6,181 nt of DNA, taken from positions 1 to 6,181 of the forward strand of contig JAYSYZ010000319.1 of NCBI GenBank assembly GCA_043727195.1, written 5' to 3'. Shown piece after piece: positions 5,568 to 6,181 of the stretch. Below the pieces are notes generated by a model that ran no database searches, was not told the DNA's origin, and saw only the letters and a program-made list of their open reading frames with translations. Position numbers and translations under genes: made by a program. The stretch's first letter is position 1. Each line of letters opens with the position of its first letter. The DNA comes from JAUYQR01 sp043727195 (GTDB taxonomy: Bacteria; Pseudomonadota; Alphaproteobacteria; Rhodobacterales; Rhodobacteraceae).

Positions 5568-5625
5568 GATCAGGGCCTGAGCCGACGGAACTGATGACAG
5601 AGTGGAGGCGGGTCAGGCCCTGATC
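5568..5625. repeat. 13-bp perfect inverted repeat just after istB
   Basis: GATCAGGGCCTGA (5568-5580) and TCAGGCCCTGATC (5613-5625) are exact reverse complements with a 32-base loop. The repeat lies six bases beyond the istB stop codon. It has no U-run after it in the istB transcript, so it is not a standard intrinsic terminator. It could stabilise the 3' end or fold up transcripts entering the IS from the helicase side. Confidence 0.6.
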
Positions 5626-5630
5626 GGTGG

Positions 5631-6181
5631 TCAGGCGCGGTTTTTGAAGCGCCAGGACTCGTTGCCGGTCTCGATGATCTCGCAGTGATGGGTAAGGCGG
5701 TCGAGCAGGGCGGCCGTCATCTTCGCGTCGCCGAAGACGGTGGGCCATTCGCCGAAGGCGAGGTTGGTGGTGACGATGACCGAGGTGCGCTCGTAGAGGC
5801 GGCTGATCAGGTGGAACAGCAGTTGGCCGCCGGACTGGGCGAAGGGCAGATAGCCCAGTTCGTCGAGGATGACGAAGTCGAGGCGGGTCATGTAATCGGC
5901 CAGCCTTCCTTGTTTGCCACCACGGGTCTCGGTCTCGAGGCGGTTCACCAGATCGACGACGTTGTAGAAGCGGCCGCGGGTGCCGCTGCGGATCAATGCG
6001 CGGGCAATGCTGATCGCGAGGTGGGTCTTGCCGGTGCCGGTGCCGCCGATGAGGACTACGTTGCGCTGGTCGGCGACGAAGCTGCCGGTGGCCAGATCGC
6101 GCACCAGGCCCTCGTTGATCGGCGTGCCGGTGAAGTCGAACGCGTCGATGTCCTTGGCCAGCGGCAGCTTGGCGATAGTCA
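5631..6181 (-). CDS. istB: IS21-family helper ATPase IstB (5'-partial)
   Basis: About 182 residues are visible, with stop TGA at 5633-5631. The gene enters from the right edge in frame (IAKLPLAKDIDAFDFTG...), so the GTG at 6104 is not its start. Seen in order: VVLIGGTGTGKTHLA (Walker A, with the catalytic Lys), GRFYNVVDLVNRLE, LDFVILDELGYLPF (Walker B, Asp-Glu), LLFHLISRLYERTSVIVTTN (sensor region) and the C-terminal DRLTHHCEIIETGNESWRFK. IstB is a DnaC/DnaA-like AAA+ protein that oligomerises on DNA and directs the IstA transposase to its target; family length is about 240-260. The frame is intact. istA should lie upstream, beyond 6181. Confidence 0.92.
   Translation of the reverse strand, partial: TIAKLPLAKDIDAFDFTGTPINEGLVRDLATGSFVADQRNVVLIGGTGTGKTHLAISIARALIRSGTRGRFYNVVDLVNRLETETRGGKQGRLADYMTRLDFVILDELGYLPFAQSGGQLLFHLISRLYERTSVIVTTNLAFGEWPTVFGDAKMTAALLDRLTHHCEIIETGNESWRFKNRA

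Larger units (their letters stand above)
5502..6181 (-). mobile_element. IS21-family insertion sequence, istB-proximal end; continues beyond the window
   Basis: The element begins with TGTCAATCGG at 5502, immediately after the helicase codon GAT. It carries the istB gene reading inward from the opposite side. Terminal TG and multiple internal repeats for transposase binding are characteristic of IS21. The istA gene and the other end lie past 6181. The visible part shows no damage, so this is probably the most recent event in the window. Confidence 0.85.

Overview
The window is GC-rich. Its coding style and protein families suggest an alphaproteobacterium, most likely of the Rhodobacterales (Paracoccus/Roseobacter-like). 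This is judged from remembered family resemblance, not from a search. It reads as an accessory region in decay: of about nine recognisable genes only the SDR dehydrogenase, the toxin-antitoxin pair and the visible part of istB have undamaged reading frames.

Bases 1-3376 (+ strand) hold a sugar-acid catabolic operon: a zinc-type alcohol/L-idonate dehydrogenase (C-terminal part, frameshifted), a UxaA/altronate-dehydratase-type enzyme (N-terminus lost, frameshift, internal deletion), an intact SDR resembling 2-keto-3-deoxy-L-fuconate dehydrogenase and BDH2/DHRS6, and a fumarylacetoacetate-hydrolase (FAH) family enzyme. The FAH gene has a split start codon, a frameshift and an early stop. Together they fit a non-phosphorylative route: dehydration to a 2-keto-3-deoxy acid, oxidation to a 2,4-diketo acid by the SDR, then hydrolytic cleavage by the FAH enzyme. 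With three of four genes broken, the route cannot run from this copy.

Bases 3377-4182 are scrap. A short piece of a type I restriction gene (hsdR, - strand) is fused directly to a piece of an IS3-family transposase (orfA/orfB, - strand). About 300 bases follow in which I recognise nothing.

Bases 4183-4838 (- strand) hold a complete ParD/ParE-like toxin-antitoxin operon. The antitoxin start (TTG) and its ribosome binding site lie inside a perfect 11-bp inverted repeat, a candidate operator or translational switch.

Bases 4848-5501 (+) hold the middle of a RecQ-family helicase, lacking the Walker A region on one side and motif VI on the other. The right-hand break is exactly the end of an IS21-family element (5502 to beyond the window), with two 24-bp terminal repeats, a 13-bp inverted repeat and istB on the - strand.

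The hsdR and recQ remnants beside a toxin-antitoxin pair and two insertion sequences suggest a former defence or mobile island. I see no intact, previously undescribed system here. The most useful leads are the hairpin over the antitoxin start, the sharp junctions, and the intact SDR among pseudogenes.
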